A stretch of 64,000 nucleotides of DNA from Ridgeia piscesae (Eukaryota; Annelida; Polychaeta; Sabellida; Siboglinidae), in contig JAODUO010000420.1 in assembly GCA_025642075.2 (NCBI GenBank), positions 423,501-487,500 of the forward strand, in the 5' to 3' direction. Position numbers and translations under genes: made by a program. This document shows, piece by piece, positions 21,103 to 32,830 of this stretch (its first letter is position 1; every line of letters starts with the position of its first letter). Below the pieces are notes generated by a model that made no database searches, had not been told where the DNA came from, and worked only from the letters and a program-made list of their open reading frames with translations.

Positions 21103-22487
21103 GTAAGCAGTAAGTAATAATACGGCTTGACACGAACTGTCGTGTATGAACAAATTGACTACGATAAGGACTAACAGGGTTGGCTTACGCTGCAGTCAGC
21201 GTAGTTTGAAGGAAAGTGTATCCCCGCTTTCATCCACCCCATCTTCTTCATGACAAATGTAAACAAATCTAAGTAACTGGGATCCTCTAACAGCAGGGTC
21301 TAAGGCTTATCAGTAGCATCCCGTTGACTTTTTAATATTCTTATTTGATGTCCGTCACTGGCGGAATGTGCAAGCGTCATAATTTGACAAATATGTCGAG
21401 GGCATCGGGAGTAAATTTATGCAGTCGGTTGAAATTGGAAAAAGCAGGGATTGGAGGGAGGATTTATCAGCTTCCGCTCAACCTGGTTGTTGAGCACTGG
21501 ACATTCGCAGCCAGTGAAGCGGTATGACACCGACTGACCTCTTCATGATAAGCATCGACTCTCATGATGGAATGCCTAATACGATAAGTAACATAGCCAA
21601 TGACAATGTTACAAAAGAGCAGGTGAAAAACATGCAAGACAGGCTCGACTTTAACAAGATTGTTCTACGTTTTTTATTTTAAATATTTTATCAACGTTTA
21701 TTTAAGCACCTGCCAATAATTACTAGCAGAAGTTACATACATACATAGACCAGTAATGCATGTTTTCAATTAGTACTTGGTCTAACTTTGGTAAATACAA
21801 AAGATGAATTATATAATAATAATAATATTATATTAAGAACATTTACATAGCACCATAAATCTAGATAAAATCCATTTGGAGGTGCTGCGCATTAATATGT
21901 ATACTTGTATGTATGCAAAATATTAACACGTTATGTAAGATTAATAATATTAAATTTGTTGAAGTAATGTAAATTAAATACATAAAATATGTATAAAATA
22001 ATAGTAATAAATGATAAATAAATAAGTTAGCTAAAGATGGTTATTAAAATAAAGGATTATTGACAATAAGTGAATGATGACATTTTGTAAAAACATGTAC
22101 AAGATAATAAATTGGTTACATAAAATTTAATAATTAATAAAAATTAAATAAACTAACAGACCGTATCTACACTCCACACACAGCCCAGAATAGGTAAGTT
22201 TTCAGTATTCTTTTAAAAGTCACAAGGCAAGAGTATTCCACAGTCGTGGAGGAGATACAGAGAAAGTTCTGTCACCGTATCAGCTGCAAGTCATTGTTCG
22301 AATTATAAACTAATAAATAAATATATATATAATTATGGGAAAAAAACATTAATGGTTTTACATAATTATGTTCATCGTGGACCTGTGAAGATGTAAGATT
22401 CATCTAACTGCTGCCTCCGTCCATCTGTCTTTGTCCATCTCTGGTGGATCTGTGCCACTGGTAAACCTGTCCTTGTTTCCCTCCCAG
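21103..22487. other. Intron with AT-rich dispersed repeat remnants
   Basis: About 21,810-22,290 has features of an old dispersed element: a TAATAATAATATTATATTAA head, a segment near 21,850 reading ATCTAGATAAAATCC, AT-rich middle, and AAGGCAAGAGTATTCCACAG near 22,225. From memory such segments recur in invertebrate genomes, but I cannot name the family. The rest is unique. A 60-codon frame at 21,345-21,527 has no support. Confidence 0.4.
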
Positions 22488-22722
22488 GATGAGTGCTTGC
22501 AATTCTGAGTTGCCGTCGGCTGGAGATGAGAATTGTCCGCCTATATCACCGCCTCTGCTGCTGTTGAATTCGCCTGCCCCTCTCCTGTCTGGTGCGGACA
22601 GACCAGCTGCCAAGGTCCTGCGTGAGAGCACAGTCTTCTCATCACCCTCCAACAGATCTATTCTGAAGCTGTCTACCTACGAGAACCTCCTACAGTTTAC
22701 CCCACAGCCCAGTCACCATAAG
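22488..22722 (+). CDS. TACC-family gene, N-terminal exon (SILK motif)
   Basis: The acceptor is CCTTGTTTCCCTCCCAG and the donor AAG|GTAAGC. The frame opens with ATG at 22,489 (MSACNSELPSAGDENCPPIS), has a proline/leucine-rich stretch, and ends SPSNRSILKLSTYENLLQFT then PQPSHHK. It leaves in phase 0. Joined to the exon at 36,352 it reads HHK|VTFQTPFRTP. The order S-[IV]-L-[KR], ~18-20 residues, then KVTFQTP is what I recall of TACC3/maskin N-termini. SILK (residues 57-60) is also a known PP1-docking word. TACC proteins act at centrosomes and spindle microtubules with XMAP215/chTOG. Whether MSACNS is the true start or follows an upstream exon is unsettled. Confidence 0.8.
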
Positions 22723-22874
22723 GTAAGCATTTTAATTGAGGGACTGTTTTTAACTTGGTCCCTAGGCAGTCCAGTCGATAAATAATGCACTAACTAAGGC
22801 TAGACATTTGTTAATATATGTTTTATAGGTCCACCAACATTTAACTCATTTTCATATAATTCTAAACATTTGTT
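22723..22874. other. TACC intron, unique
   Basis: Unique intron start between the donor and the 38-bp array. Confidence 0.6.
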
Positions 22875-24830
22875 CAGGATCCAATAACCCTGCCCACAAA
22901 CAAGGCTCTATCCAGGATGCTCTGACCCCACCCACAAACAAGGCCCTGTCCAGGGTGCTCTGACCCCACCCACAAACAAGGCTCTGTCCAGGGTGCACTG
23001 ACCCCACCCACAAACAAGGCTCTATCCAGGGTGCTCTGACCCCACCCACAAACAAGGCTCTATCCAGGGTGCTCTGACCCCGCCCACAAACAAGGCTCTG
23101 TCCAGGGTGCTCTGACCCCACCCACAAACAAGGCTCTATCCAGGGTGCACTGACCCCACCCACAAACAAGGCTCTGTCCAGGGTGCACTGACCCCACCCA
23201 CAAACAAGGCTCTATCCAGGATGCTCTGACCCCGCCCACAAACAAGGCTCTATCCAAGATGCTCTGACCCCACCCACAAACAAGGCTCTGTCCAGGGTGC
23301 TCTGACCCCACCCACAAACAAGGCTCTATCCAGGATGCTCTGACCCCGCCCACAAACAAGGCTCTATCCAGGATGCTCTGACCCCGCCCACAAACAAGGC
23401 TCTATCCAGGATGCTCTGACCCCGCCCACAAACAAGGCTCTGTCCAGGGTGCTCTGACCCCACCCACAAACAAGGCTCTATCCAGGATGCTCTGACCCCA
23501 CCCACAAACAAGGCTCTATCCAGGGTGCACTGACCCCACCCACAAACAAGGCTCTATCCAGGATGCTCTGACCCCACCCACAAACAAGGCTCTATCCAGG
23601 ATGCTCTGACCCCACCCACAAACAAGGCTCTATCCAGGGTGCTCTGACCCCACCCACAAACAAGGCTCTATCCAGGGTGCTCTGACCCCACCCACAAACA
23701 TGGCTCTATCCAAGATGCTCTGACCCCACCCACAAACAAGGCTCTGTCCAGGGTGCTCTGACCCCACCCACAAACAAGGCTCTATCCAGGGTGCTCTGAC
23801 CCCACCCACAAACAAGGCTCTATCCAAGATGCACTGACCCCACCCACAAACAAGGCTCTATCCAGGGTGCTCTGACCCCACCCACAAACAAGGCTCTATC
23901 CAAGATGCACTGACCCCACCCACAAACAAGGCTCTATCCAGGGTGCTCTGACCCCACCCACAAACAAGGCTCTATCCAAGATGCTCTGACCCCACCCACA
24001 AACAAGGCTCTGTCCAGGGTGCTCTGACCCCACCCACAAACAAGGCTCTATCCAGGGTTCATCTGACCCCACCCACAAACAAGGCTCTATCCAGGGTGCT
24101 CTGACCCCACCCACAAACAAGGCTCTTCCAGGGTGCTCTGACCCCACCCACAAACAAGGCTCTATCCAGGGTGCTCTGACCCCACCCACAAACAAGGCTC
24201 TATCCAGGGTGCACTGACCCCACCCACAAACAAGGCTCTATCCAGGGTGCTCTGACCCCACCCACAAACAAGGCTCTATCCAAGATGCTCTGACCCCACC
24301 CACAAACAAGGCTCTGTCCAGGGTGCTCTGACCCCACCCACAAACAAGGCTCTATCCAGGGTTCTATCCAGGGTGCACTAACCCCACCCACAAACAAGGC
24401 TCTATCCAGGGTGCTCTGACCCCACCCACAAACAAGGCTCTGTCCAGGGTGCTCTGACCCCACCCAGGGTGCTCTGACCCCACCCACAAACAAGGCTCTG
24501 TCCAGGGTGCTCTGACCCCGCCCACAAACAAGGCTCTGTCCAGGGTGCTCTGACCCCACCCACAACCAAGGCTCTATCCAGGATGCTCTGACCCCGCCCA
24601 CAAACAAGGCTCTGTCCAGGGTGCTCTGACCCCACCCACAAAAAAGGCTCTGTCCAGGGTGCTCTGACCCGCCCACAAACAAGGCTCTGTCCAGGGTGCT
24701 CTGACCCCACCCACAAACAAGGCTCTGTCCAGGGTGCACTGACCCCACCCACAAACAAGGCTCTGTCCAAGATGTACAGGCTCTATTCAGGATACACTAA
24801 TCCCATCCACAAACAAGGTTCTACCCAGGA
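22875..24830. repeat. 38-bp minisatellite, ~50 copies
   Basis: The unit contains GCTCTGACCCCACCCACAAA, then CAAGGCTCTATCCAGGGT. Variants are CTGTCC/CTATCC, GGGTGC/GGATGC/AAGATGC, and CCACCC/CCGCCC. Short units and small duplications occur at 24,120, 24,360 and 24,470. The period is not a multiple of 3; the minus-strand WIEPCLWVG frames are accidental. It lies in TACC intron sequence. Confidence 0.96.
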
Positions 24831-26587
24831 CATTTTTTATTGTAAGTCAGCAGTTTGAGCGGTCTTAGCAATTTATATTTTCTTGTCATTGGTCTCCACT
24901 AGGTGGCGCAAAGCTATACCCAGTAGTGTTTGTGTCTTCTGCTAGGTGACTCCACATGCAAACTCAGTTCTTTAGGTTTGATTTGAGCAACTAATGAGGA
25001 CGGCTCTGTGTTCACCACTCTGCACAGTCATGTTTATGTTAAATTGAGCTGCCTTTTTGTGTTTTGGTAAAAATAATAATTAGCAAATTGTTATAAACTT
25101 GTGTGTCAATAACATAGGAAGGGGGTTATATAGGACAAAATTTACATGTCTTGGAGGACACGTGGATGTTAACTGTTAAGTCAGTTGCCAATTTACAATC
25201 TTTAAAATGTGTCTGATGATCTGAAATGGACTACAAACACACATTTACATTTTCTTTTGAGACATAACTGACAATATCTATGGTTCTTGAAGACCTTTTT
25301 TGCTCCTTCATTTTTTTACATGTCCACCCTTATTTCTAAACGTCCACAACGGTTTCTACCCGTCCAAATGACAGGTGGACTGGTCTCTGCATAAAGCTAT
25401 ATGGGGGGGCACCAATACCAATGAGCAGGGACTATACTGGTTGTTCTGACACTACGTTTGGACTGTGCCACATAATGCTTGAAGTCAGACATGGGGTCAG
25501 ATCCATTGACAGATTTTTAATATTCAAATACTTTGACATTTGCAATGCATTTATGTAAATATAATTTTTATGTTGAATGCAAATAAAAAAAAAGTAATTC
25601 AAATACTATTGTAATTCCATTGATATACTCTTGTATGTGCACAATGAATAACACTTGACAAAAATAGTGGTTTTTAAGTTATAAATAATATATTATTAAT
25701 TGAGCACATGAAATACAACCATCAATACCCAAAATTAAATATGATCCAGAAATGGGAAACTTATTGTCTTTGAAAAATGCATTTGAGTAGTAGCACATTT
25801 TTCAGGTTGTTTTAAAATGTATTTAAATGCAAATTATTATTGGTTCCAAATTTTCAAATCAAATACTGGATAGTGGTATTTAAATGCCTTTTCATCCGAT
25901 CACTATCTGTGTTTTTTAAGTAAAATATTGCCACAACACGGAGGGTAATCTTAAGGCTATCTCTGTCCAGTGTTGGACTACGCATCATAAACCAGTTAGG
26001 ATTATGTTGTACAGACAGCCTGAGCCTTGACCAGCTACATGTGTGTAAATGCATGCGTGAATGGGCCAGTGAGGGGTCAAGGGCACTCTCAGACCAGTGA
26101 CCTTCTCTTTATAGACTTCAGGTGTCCAGCAGGCTAACTCTTGCAGCTGTTCCAACAGTCAGCTTCACCCTCGTGGCTGATGATTTCGCGTGAAATTCTA
26201 GTTACATCAAGAACTGTCTAATCACACATTTCGGATTATTTGAGGTGTGAAGTCTTCTCTGAAGTTTAAATATGCTCTGTTTTGGTTTATTCATTTGGAG
26301 CTGTCTCCATGGTGTTGATGTGTGGAGGGGGTGGGGTATTCCGATAGAACAGCCCACAAACACCTAGGTCAGATTTAGACTGGACATGTTAGCTCATCCA
26401 TGGCATTAGCCCAGTAGTTGCCTGTGATCATTTGGAGAGAGGAGATAAGTCCTCACAGTGCACAGTCAGTGTCCTTGTTGATGTAGTGTCATGGGGACAC
26501 TATCCCAGGTCACTGTGTCACACAGAGTCAGTGGGTGACACTCGGACAAGGGTGATATTGATGTCTGTTCTTAAATGTGTCTGTATC
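24831..26587. other. TACC intron with a dispersed AT-rich repeat
   Basis: Mostly unique AT-rich sequence. About 25,490-25,900 starts GACATGGGGTCAGATCCATT and continues with ATTCAAATACTTT-type words. It matches, in inverse orientation, the end of the stretch near 29,955. No protein-coding signal before 26,430. Confidence 0.45.
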
Positions 26588-28106
26588 ATGGAACAAGTCG
26601 TCGTTGAGGAGGTAGACAGCGGTGAAAATGAGGCTTGTCGCAGCAGACATGTTGGATATATAGATGGTGACAATGCTGTTGGACCGGTGGAGCCATCTGG
26701 GGAAATTGTGAGTGAACACTTGAGGAGGAGATGATATTTTGGATGACATCCGTTACTTGTATGTGTGTAATACATACATCATGGACACGGTAGATGTCAG
26801 TGATCTGTGTTCATGTGGAGACTCAGGCGGTGTTTCGCATAGGTCACGTGGCTTTGTGGAGTCTCGTGCTGTTGCCATGGCAACAGACATGTTGCGAGAT
26901 TGCAGCGACTGCGAGGTAAAGGTGATCAAACCAAGAACCCATGATGCACTTGTTCAGAACGAGACAGACTCGGTGGTGACTGAAGTGACACCTGCTGGCT
27001 GGCCATGGAAGTTGAGCCTGGGCAAGTGTGAGGTGACAACGCACGAGACAGTGGCAGTCTGGGAAGCCGACGGGGAGAAAGGGAAGACACATAGGGAAGG
27101 AGCATCCTATAATGGAGATGTGACTGAGACAGAGACAGACACCACTGGGAGGTGCTCACAGACAGTGGGCAGTGGTGACTACCATACACTGCCAACACTT
27201 GACAGCGAGCTGAAAATGTCATCTCACTGTGAAAGTTCTTCCGATGACCATGCAGAGCCACCAGGTGGTGGATGTGAGAACTTGTCGGCAGCAGGGAGTG
27301 GTGGCAGTGGGAAGATGCTGTCTGGTGCGACTGGTGAAGCAGAGTGTGGCAGGGAGCTGAGTGTTACGGAGGCAGACGATGATGTGAACACACGCACCAC
27401 TCACCTCAACAACTGTGTACTGGTAGACACCTATGAGAATGACCGCGGCGTTGTCATGGTAACACAGCAGTTACAAGTGAGCGAAGAGAAGGTGATGGTC
27501 AGTGTTGCGGTGCAGTGTCAGCGTGTCTGTGTCAGCATTGGCTGTCAGGTTGACCTCTACGACAGTGACGTGTCAGATGACGTCTCCAGCAGTAGTGAGT
27601 ATGATGACGAAAGTGGCATTGACGGTGACACAGAGTGTGATGTCGATGATGACGGCAGTAACATGACACAAGGACATAAGGATACACACAGGGAGGTGAC
27701 ACAAGGACACAGGGACTCTCATAGGGAGATGACACAAGGACACAAGGACACTCGCAGGGAGGTGATACAAGGACATGAGGACACTCATAGCGAGGTTGGC
27801 AATATGTGGGAGACTGGCGGACTGTCATCAGTTGTGGTTGTTGACACTGATGGTGACACTGACAGTAGTGATGTTGATGATAAGAACGTGTCAACGCAAC
27901 AGTCCATGAGCAGGACCAGAGACAAACATTGCGAGTCATCCTCTGAGGGTGAAACTGTGAAGGTTGGGGCGCATGGGGAGGCTGAGGAAGCTGGGGAGGA
28001 TGAGGAAGATGGGGAGGCTGGGGAGGATGAGGAAGCTGCAGAGGATGGCTGTTCACAGGAGACATCACAGAGTGAATCTGTAAACACTGACTCAAGTATT
28101 GACTGA
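26588..28106 (+). CDS. Large acidic ORF, possible TACC-locus exon or nested gene, frame broken near 26,710-26,735
   Basis: A frame starting MEQVVVEEVDSGENEACRSR (26,588) stops at 26,732. A second frame from about 26,739 (ATG at 26,780, MDTVDVSDLCSC) runs 440 codons to TGA at 28,104. Dropping one base around GAGGAGGAGATGATATT would join them, so an indel or an unrecognised intron is possible. GAAATT|GTGAGT at 26,708 is donor-like. The product is rich in Ser, Asp, Glu and Thr. It has an 11-residue repeat TQGHKDTHREV four times (about 27,664-27,795) and a GEDEE-rich C-terminus. No domain is recognised. The acidic disorder suits a TACC central region, but it ends in a stop, not a clear donor. An isoform exon, a nested gene and a fortuitous ORF remain open. 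Confidence 0.4.
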
Positions 28107-29317
28107 CATTACAGAGTGTAGTGATAGCCATCGTTAGTGTGGCTAGTGCTACCATGACCAGTGCTACTGTGGATACTTCTATTGTGGCCAGTGCAACTGT
28201 GGCCTGTACAACTTATTATAGACTACGAAGGACCTTGATCCAGTATATATTTTTTGTGTGGCCAACAGGTAATTAATTTATGAAGAGCTTTCAAGGAAAT
28301 TTCTGTAATTCAACAGGTCATAACCCTTTGGTTCAGTTGCCAAACCATTTTGAATGGGCTGTCAAGCGACCCCAGTGACTTTCCAAATTGTTTGTTTTAT
28401 TCCGCTTGCCCGTGGTACCTGGTGTAGGCAAATAGGACCAACCATTTGTCATTTGAATGTTGCATGAATTTGAATTGCTGTGGTACTGTAATATACTGAA
28501 CATTAGACAAGACTAGTTTGATGCCTGCTGGTGACAACATTTCGTGTCAACTCTGCATCTCGCATTTTGTAGCAGGCATTTCAAATTGTGTTTGTAACTT
28601 TGTTTAATGCCCGGCATGTGTCATGACAGAAGCCATCGTTGGATACAAACATCGCATTATCCTCTGTGCTGAATCAGAGCTAACAAACTCAAAACTGCGT
28701 TTTTACCAACAATCAGTCAATGTAATAGTTTTACTAAGGTAGTGGTGCAGAGTTAATAGCCTGTGCAGAAAGAATGATTGAATTTGTCAAGTTGAACATC
28801 CAAGCAGCAGTGTTTGTTCGGTTTATTTTTGTAGTTGTGGATGTTTATGTGATAGTGTTATTTATTAGAAAATATAGCGAAAACGATTACAAGACCGAAA
28901 CAGGATCATCTTACAGCTAATGTACAAATAGTTATCTACAATGTATCTGCAAAGTGGCACCATCGGATAGTATCGTATTTTTTTAATTTCGAAAACCTAT
29001 TGTTCACACGTGAAAAATTTTTTGTGCATGGTTACGTTTATGTAAGGGTGTCTGTCAGATGTTACTGTTTGTCTCATAACTTTATTTGACATTAAATACA
29101 GAGTTGATAAAATGTTTTAAATTTTTACTATTTCAACTTTGATCATGTGATACACATAACAAATGAGTTGAACAAAATTAACATTTATGCACATGTGTCT
29201 TATAGATGTGTTACTGAATTGGAATTTATACGTATATTGTATTATCTGAGGTAAATATTGACTGGGCTGAGGAAAGTGCTGACAGACTACCAGCTGTATA
29301 AAGTAGAGGGGATGGAT
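28107..29317. other. TACC intron, no recognised feature
   Basis: Unique AT-rich sequence. It begins with a short GTGGCCAGTGC-like degenerate repeat (28,135-28,205). No coding support. Confidence 0.5.
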
Positions 29318-29968
29318 GGATATATGTCTTCACTGTTCATACAAATACAAATACTTTTAAATGCAAACGTATTTAAATACAAATACATTGAACAGTATTT
29401 CAATTACTTTTTCAAATACTTTTCATTTTCAGGATACATTACTATATAGGTAAAAGAAACAAAACGATATATCAAAGAGTTTGAGACATCTAGTTTATTG
29501 CCATTGTCTAAGTTGTCTGGTTACATTCAGTGGTCCAGATCTGGCTAGTGTTCAGTGTTCAGTGTTCACTCTTGCTCAGGTGCTTAGTTCACTGTTGCTT
29601 TAGAGTTACACCGCAGAAACATCAGCTGGGCAGTGGCTTCTTGTGAACAACCCTTCTTATACAGTGGTATCAAAGGTCTACTGTCTCAATATCTGCTCAT
29701 ATGATGGCTTAATTGCCTTTACCAGGCCGTAACTTCTGGGTAAATTGCCAAAGGACACAGTACAGTTACCGCCCGGTACTTGACTTTTAAGAATTCAATC
29801 AAGAACTATTTTAAATTGCAATTATTTGAAAAAAAGTATTTGAAATATCAAATACTTTAGAAAAGATTTAAATACAAATACTTTCAATTTCTAAATGTAA
29901 AATACAAATACTTAAAAAAAAAATAATTCAATACTTTCAAATACAAATGTATTTGATCCCATGTCTGT
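29318..29968 (-). repeat. AT-rich dispersed element with AAATACAAATACTTT words
   Basis: Both ends are rich in AAATACAAATACTTT-type words, with a unique-looking middle (29,460-29,790). The minus-strand start, CAGACATGGGATCAAATACA, resembles the plus-strand start of the stretch at about 25,490. Two copies in opposite orientation suggest a mobile family. No coding capacity is seen. Confidence 0.45.
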
Positions 29969-30559
29969 GTGAGTTGAGGCTGAGCACTAGGCTCCTATCA
30001 CTAGTTCAACTGATACCCCTGGTACTCTGATTGTCAGACCATCAGTAAGATTGGTAGGTGCACATATAACTAGGTTGCCTCATCTTGTTTAGATTACCTC
30101 TGCTCACTGCCACAAGCAGTAGTGATCCTGTTAACCCTTTGACACTCAGGGCAGTGGTCAAGATAGCGTTATCAGTTGTAACCAGGTAGCACTTGGGCAA
30201 AGGTCCAGTGTATATCAGTCACATGACTTGTCTCTCTGAACAGGTGAGCTTTATTGTAAAATATCTACGTCTTGCATAGTTTAACTAGTTTACCAAAGGA
30301 CTTATAATACAGCATGCACTACTGTATTTAATTAGATGCTGTTCACTTGTCTTATCTGTGGTCCATCATACAAATAAGAAATGACACGCGGTTGGTCACT
30401 ACAGGTTGACCAAAAATGAATAAATACAATTTGTTTATTAAAGTCACCCCACCAACACTTGGCCCTGTCACTGTGACCCCCTCTTCTGGCAGTGTTCATC
30501 TCTGTAGTAATAACATTACCAAATGAAAGAAAAACAGTTTACACCAGATTGTGTATGTG
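29969..30559. other. TACC intron, no recognised feature
   Basis: Unique sequence. Nothing supported. Confidence 0.5.
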
Positions 30560-31105
30560 TTGAAATGGCTCCTATAGCCAGTGCAGGATGGAGATGTCCC
30601 CTTTAGCCACGGTTGAGGTGACCCCTATACCCGGTGTGGAGTTGGCCCCTGTAGCCAGTGTGGAGATGGCCCCTCTAGCCATTGTTGAGGTGACCCCTGT
30701 AGGCAGTGTCGAGATGGCCCCTCTAGCCACTGTTGAGGTGACCCCTGTAGGCAGTGTGGAGATGGCCCCTCTAGCCATTGTTGAGGTGACCCCTGTAGGC
30801 AGTGTCGAGATGGCCCCTATAGCCACTGTTGAGGCCCCTGTAGGCAGTGTGGAGATGGCCCCTATAGCCACTGTTGAGGTGACCCCTGTAGGCAGTGTGG
30901 AGATGGCCCCTATAGCCACTGTTGAGGTGACCCCTGTAGGCAGTGTGGAGATGGCCCCTCTAGCCACTGTTGAGGTGACCCCTGTAGGCAGTGTGGAGAT
31001 GGCCCCTATAGCCACTGTTGAGGTGACCCCTGTAGGCAGTGTGGAGATGGCCCCTCTAGCCACTGTTGAGGTGACCCCTGTAGGCAGTGTGGAGATGGCC
31101 CCTGT
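30560..31105 (+). repeat. 48-bp VNTR, possibly transcribed or coding
   Basis: About 11 copies of a unit with GTAGGCAGTGTGGAGATGGC, then CCCTCTAGCCACTGTTGAGG, then TGACCCCT. One copy (near 30,830) is shortened. In frame it reads a 16-residue repeat with VTPVGSVEMAPLATVE, open for 210 codons, ending at a TAG near 31,218. The frame differs from the MGNEGS exon just downstream, so a simple joint exon is not possible. The last unit ends GCCCCT|GTAAGC, a usable donor in phase 0. A coding cassette cannot be excluded, but a spacer repeat is equally likely. Confidence 0.75.
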
Positions 31106-31233
31106 AAGCAGTGATGGTCCATGTGTTGGACAGGTGGGAGAGAGGGATGAGTCAGGTGTGGCTTGCAGAGAAAGGAAGGAATGTGGGCTGTGTGCAGGGA
31201 AGGAGAGGCTGCGTAGTTAGTGTAGCTGCAGAC

Positions 31234-32481
31234 ATGGGAAACGAGGGTTCGAAGGGAGGCAGGGAGGACAACAGCAGGGACCAGCAGCCCAGGGGCAAGG
31301 TGGCGACTCCTGTGGCCAAATGTTCCCCGCTTCGTCCGGATCCCGTAATTGGGGTTGACTCGAGCGTGCGGTGTGGAGACGGGACACACCTGGATTATGC
31401 CCAGGTGAAAGGAGCAACTAAGGCTGTGGCTACAGGGAAACCGGGAAAACAGCCAGGAGGTGATCCCACCTCCCAAAACCACCTTGTGGACTCACAGCAG
31501 GCAGTTGTGGTAAAAAAAGGAGCTGAGGGAAATGTGGGAAGGGGAAGAGGAAGGAATGAGACTGCCAGTGGGCCACTGCTAGGGAAAGGTTGGGACACGG
31601 GTGTACATTGCGAACCACCATCCATGGAGAAGCTGTCAGCACGGGGTCACAGTGAACGACCTGTCAGCAAGGTTTCAGCAATGGGTCACAGTGAAGGACC
31701 CGTCAGCAAAGTGGAGCAACGAACAGTTCATGATGCTGCCACAGGTTTCGCCACTGACAGCACCAGTCGTAAGTACGGCAACAGTACGCTGTACGTGGCA
31801 CGGTCCCAGGGAGATAGGGCAGAGACAACCACTGTGGGATATGAGGCAGTGGTCAGTTGTGCTGACATCAAGCTGGTGGACAGGACGGACTGTGAGGACC
31901 TGTCACCCCGCACACGCTGCTTTGTCTTTGGCAGCCGTCAAGCAGTGGGGCGCCATTGTAAGGGTGACACTAGTGACACTGAGGGTAAACCATGTCATCA
32001 GGACACCAGTTGCCGCCACAGCCCAGAGGGAGAGAGTGTCCACTTAGATCTGAATCCCAAAGAGGAAAATGCAAAGTTTACACACATGGGAGGTCACTCA
32101 CATGTGTCCACAGGGGACAGTCACCAGAAAGATGACCATTCAGTTGGTGACAGCTTGGACGTTGCTGGGAGTCCACCGCAGTATGAAGATTGTGTGGAAT
32201 ACATTGAGAGTGGTCACTCTAACAGTCTGACCAGTGTGGCGGCCCGTGACAGACCAGAGACGGAGGGTCACGAGGTGTTGGTGGAGGCTGACCGCTGGTC
32301 ACTCCCTTCCACACAAGTATCAGGCAAGACTGTTACTTCGGATGTCGACAAAGAAGATATTTCAGGAGGTGTCACTGCAGACAGTTGTCAGGCTGACCCT
32401 GGTCACCAGGCTGGTGACAAGCTCTCTTCTGGTGACACGGCAGGGGTGAAATCAGCGAAGGAAACAGTTGACATGGCTGAT
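31234..32481 (+). CDS. TACC gene, large alternative N-terminal exon (MGNEGS start)
   Basis: A 416-codon frame opens with ATG at 31,234 in good context (GCAGACATGG). It reads MGNEGSKGGREDNSRDQQPR and ends ETVDMAD|GTAAGTATC, a near-perfect donor in phase 0. That is the phase required by the exon at 36,352 (VTFQTP). The frame extends upstream, but MGNEGS fits the N-myristoylation pattern MGxxx[ST]. As I recall, long human TACC2 isoforms start MGNENS, so this start is favoured. The rest is low-complexity, polar, Ser/Gly/Asp-rich, with a GHSERPVSKV/GHSEGPVSKV pair near 31,640-31,710. No folded domain is seen. It would give a long, membrane-anchored or differently targeted TACC isoform. Coding by splice signal and phase is fairly sure; the start is less so. 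Confidence 0.65.
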
Positions 32482-32600
32482 GTAAGTATCTGTGCTGAAT
32501 AAAGACAGCCACAGGGGTGACTGAGTCAGATGCGCCAGCAGCTCACATGTTAATGAAATGTTTATTAATTAAACATATTAATTAAACGTTTATGGTACAC
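32482..32600. other. TACC intron start
   Basis: Intron following the GTAAGT donor. AT-rich with a TTAATTAAAC direct repeat. Confidence 0.5.
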
Positions 32601-32830
32601 TTTGTAGTCACTCTGAGGTCACTCTGAGGTCACTTTGTAGTCGCTCTGAGGTCACTTTGTAGTCACTCTGAGGTCACTTTGTAGTCGCTCTGAGGTCACT
32701 TTGTAGTCACTCTGAGGTCACTTTGTAGTCACTCTGGGGTCACTTTGTAGTCGCTCTGAGGTCACTTTGTAGTCGCTCTGAGGTCACTTTGTAGTCGCTC
32801 TGAGGTCACTTTGTAGTCGCTCTGAGGTGA
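32601..32830. repeat. 22-bp minisatellite, ~10 copies
   Basis: The unit is CACTTTGTAGTCGCTCTGAG plus GT, with C/A changes giving TCACTCTG in about half of the copies. Confidence 0.93.

Noticed and set aside
21345..21527. 60-codon plus frame (CKRHNLTNMSRASG...)
   Set aside because: No splice signals in a compatible phase and no recognised domain.
22852..24770. Minus-strand WIEPCLWVG-repeat proteins
   Set aside because: They are products of the 38-bp array; frames shift at each indel.
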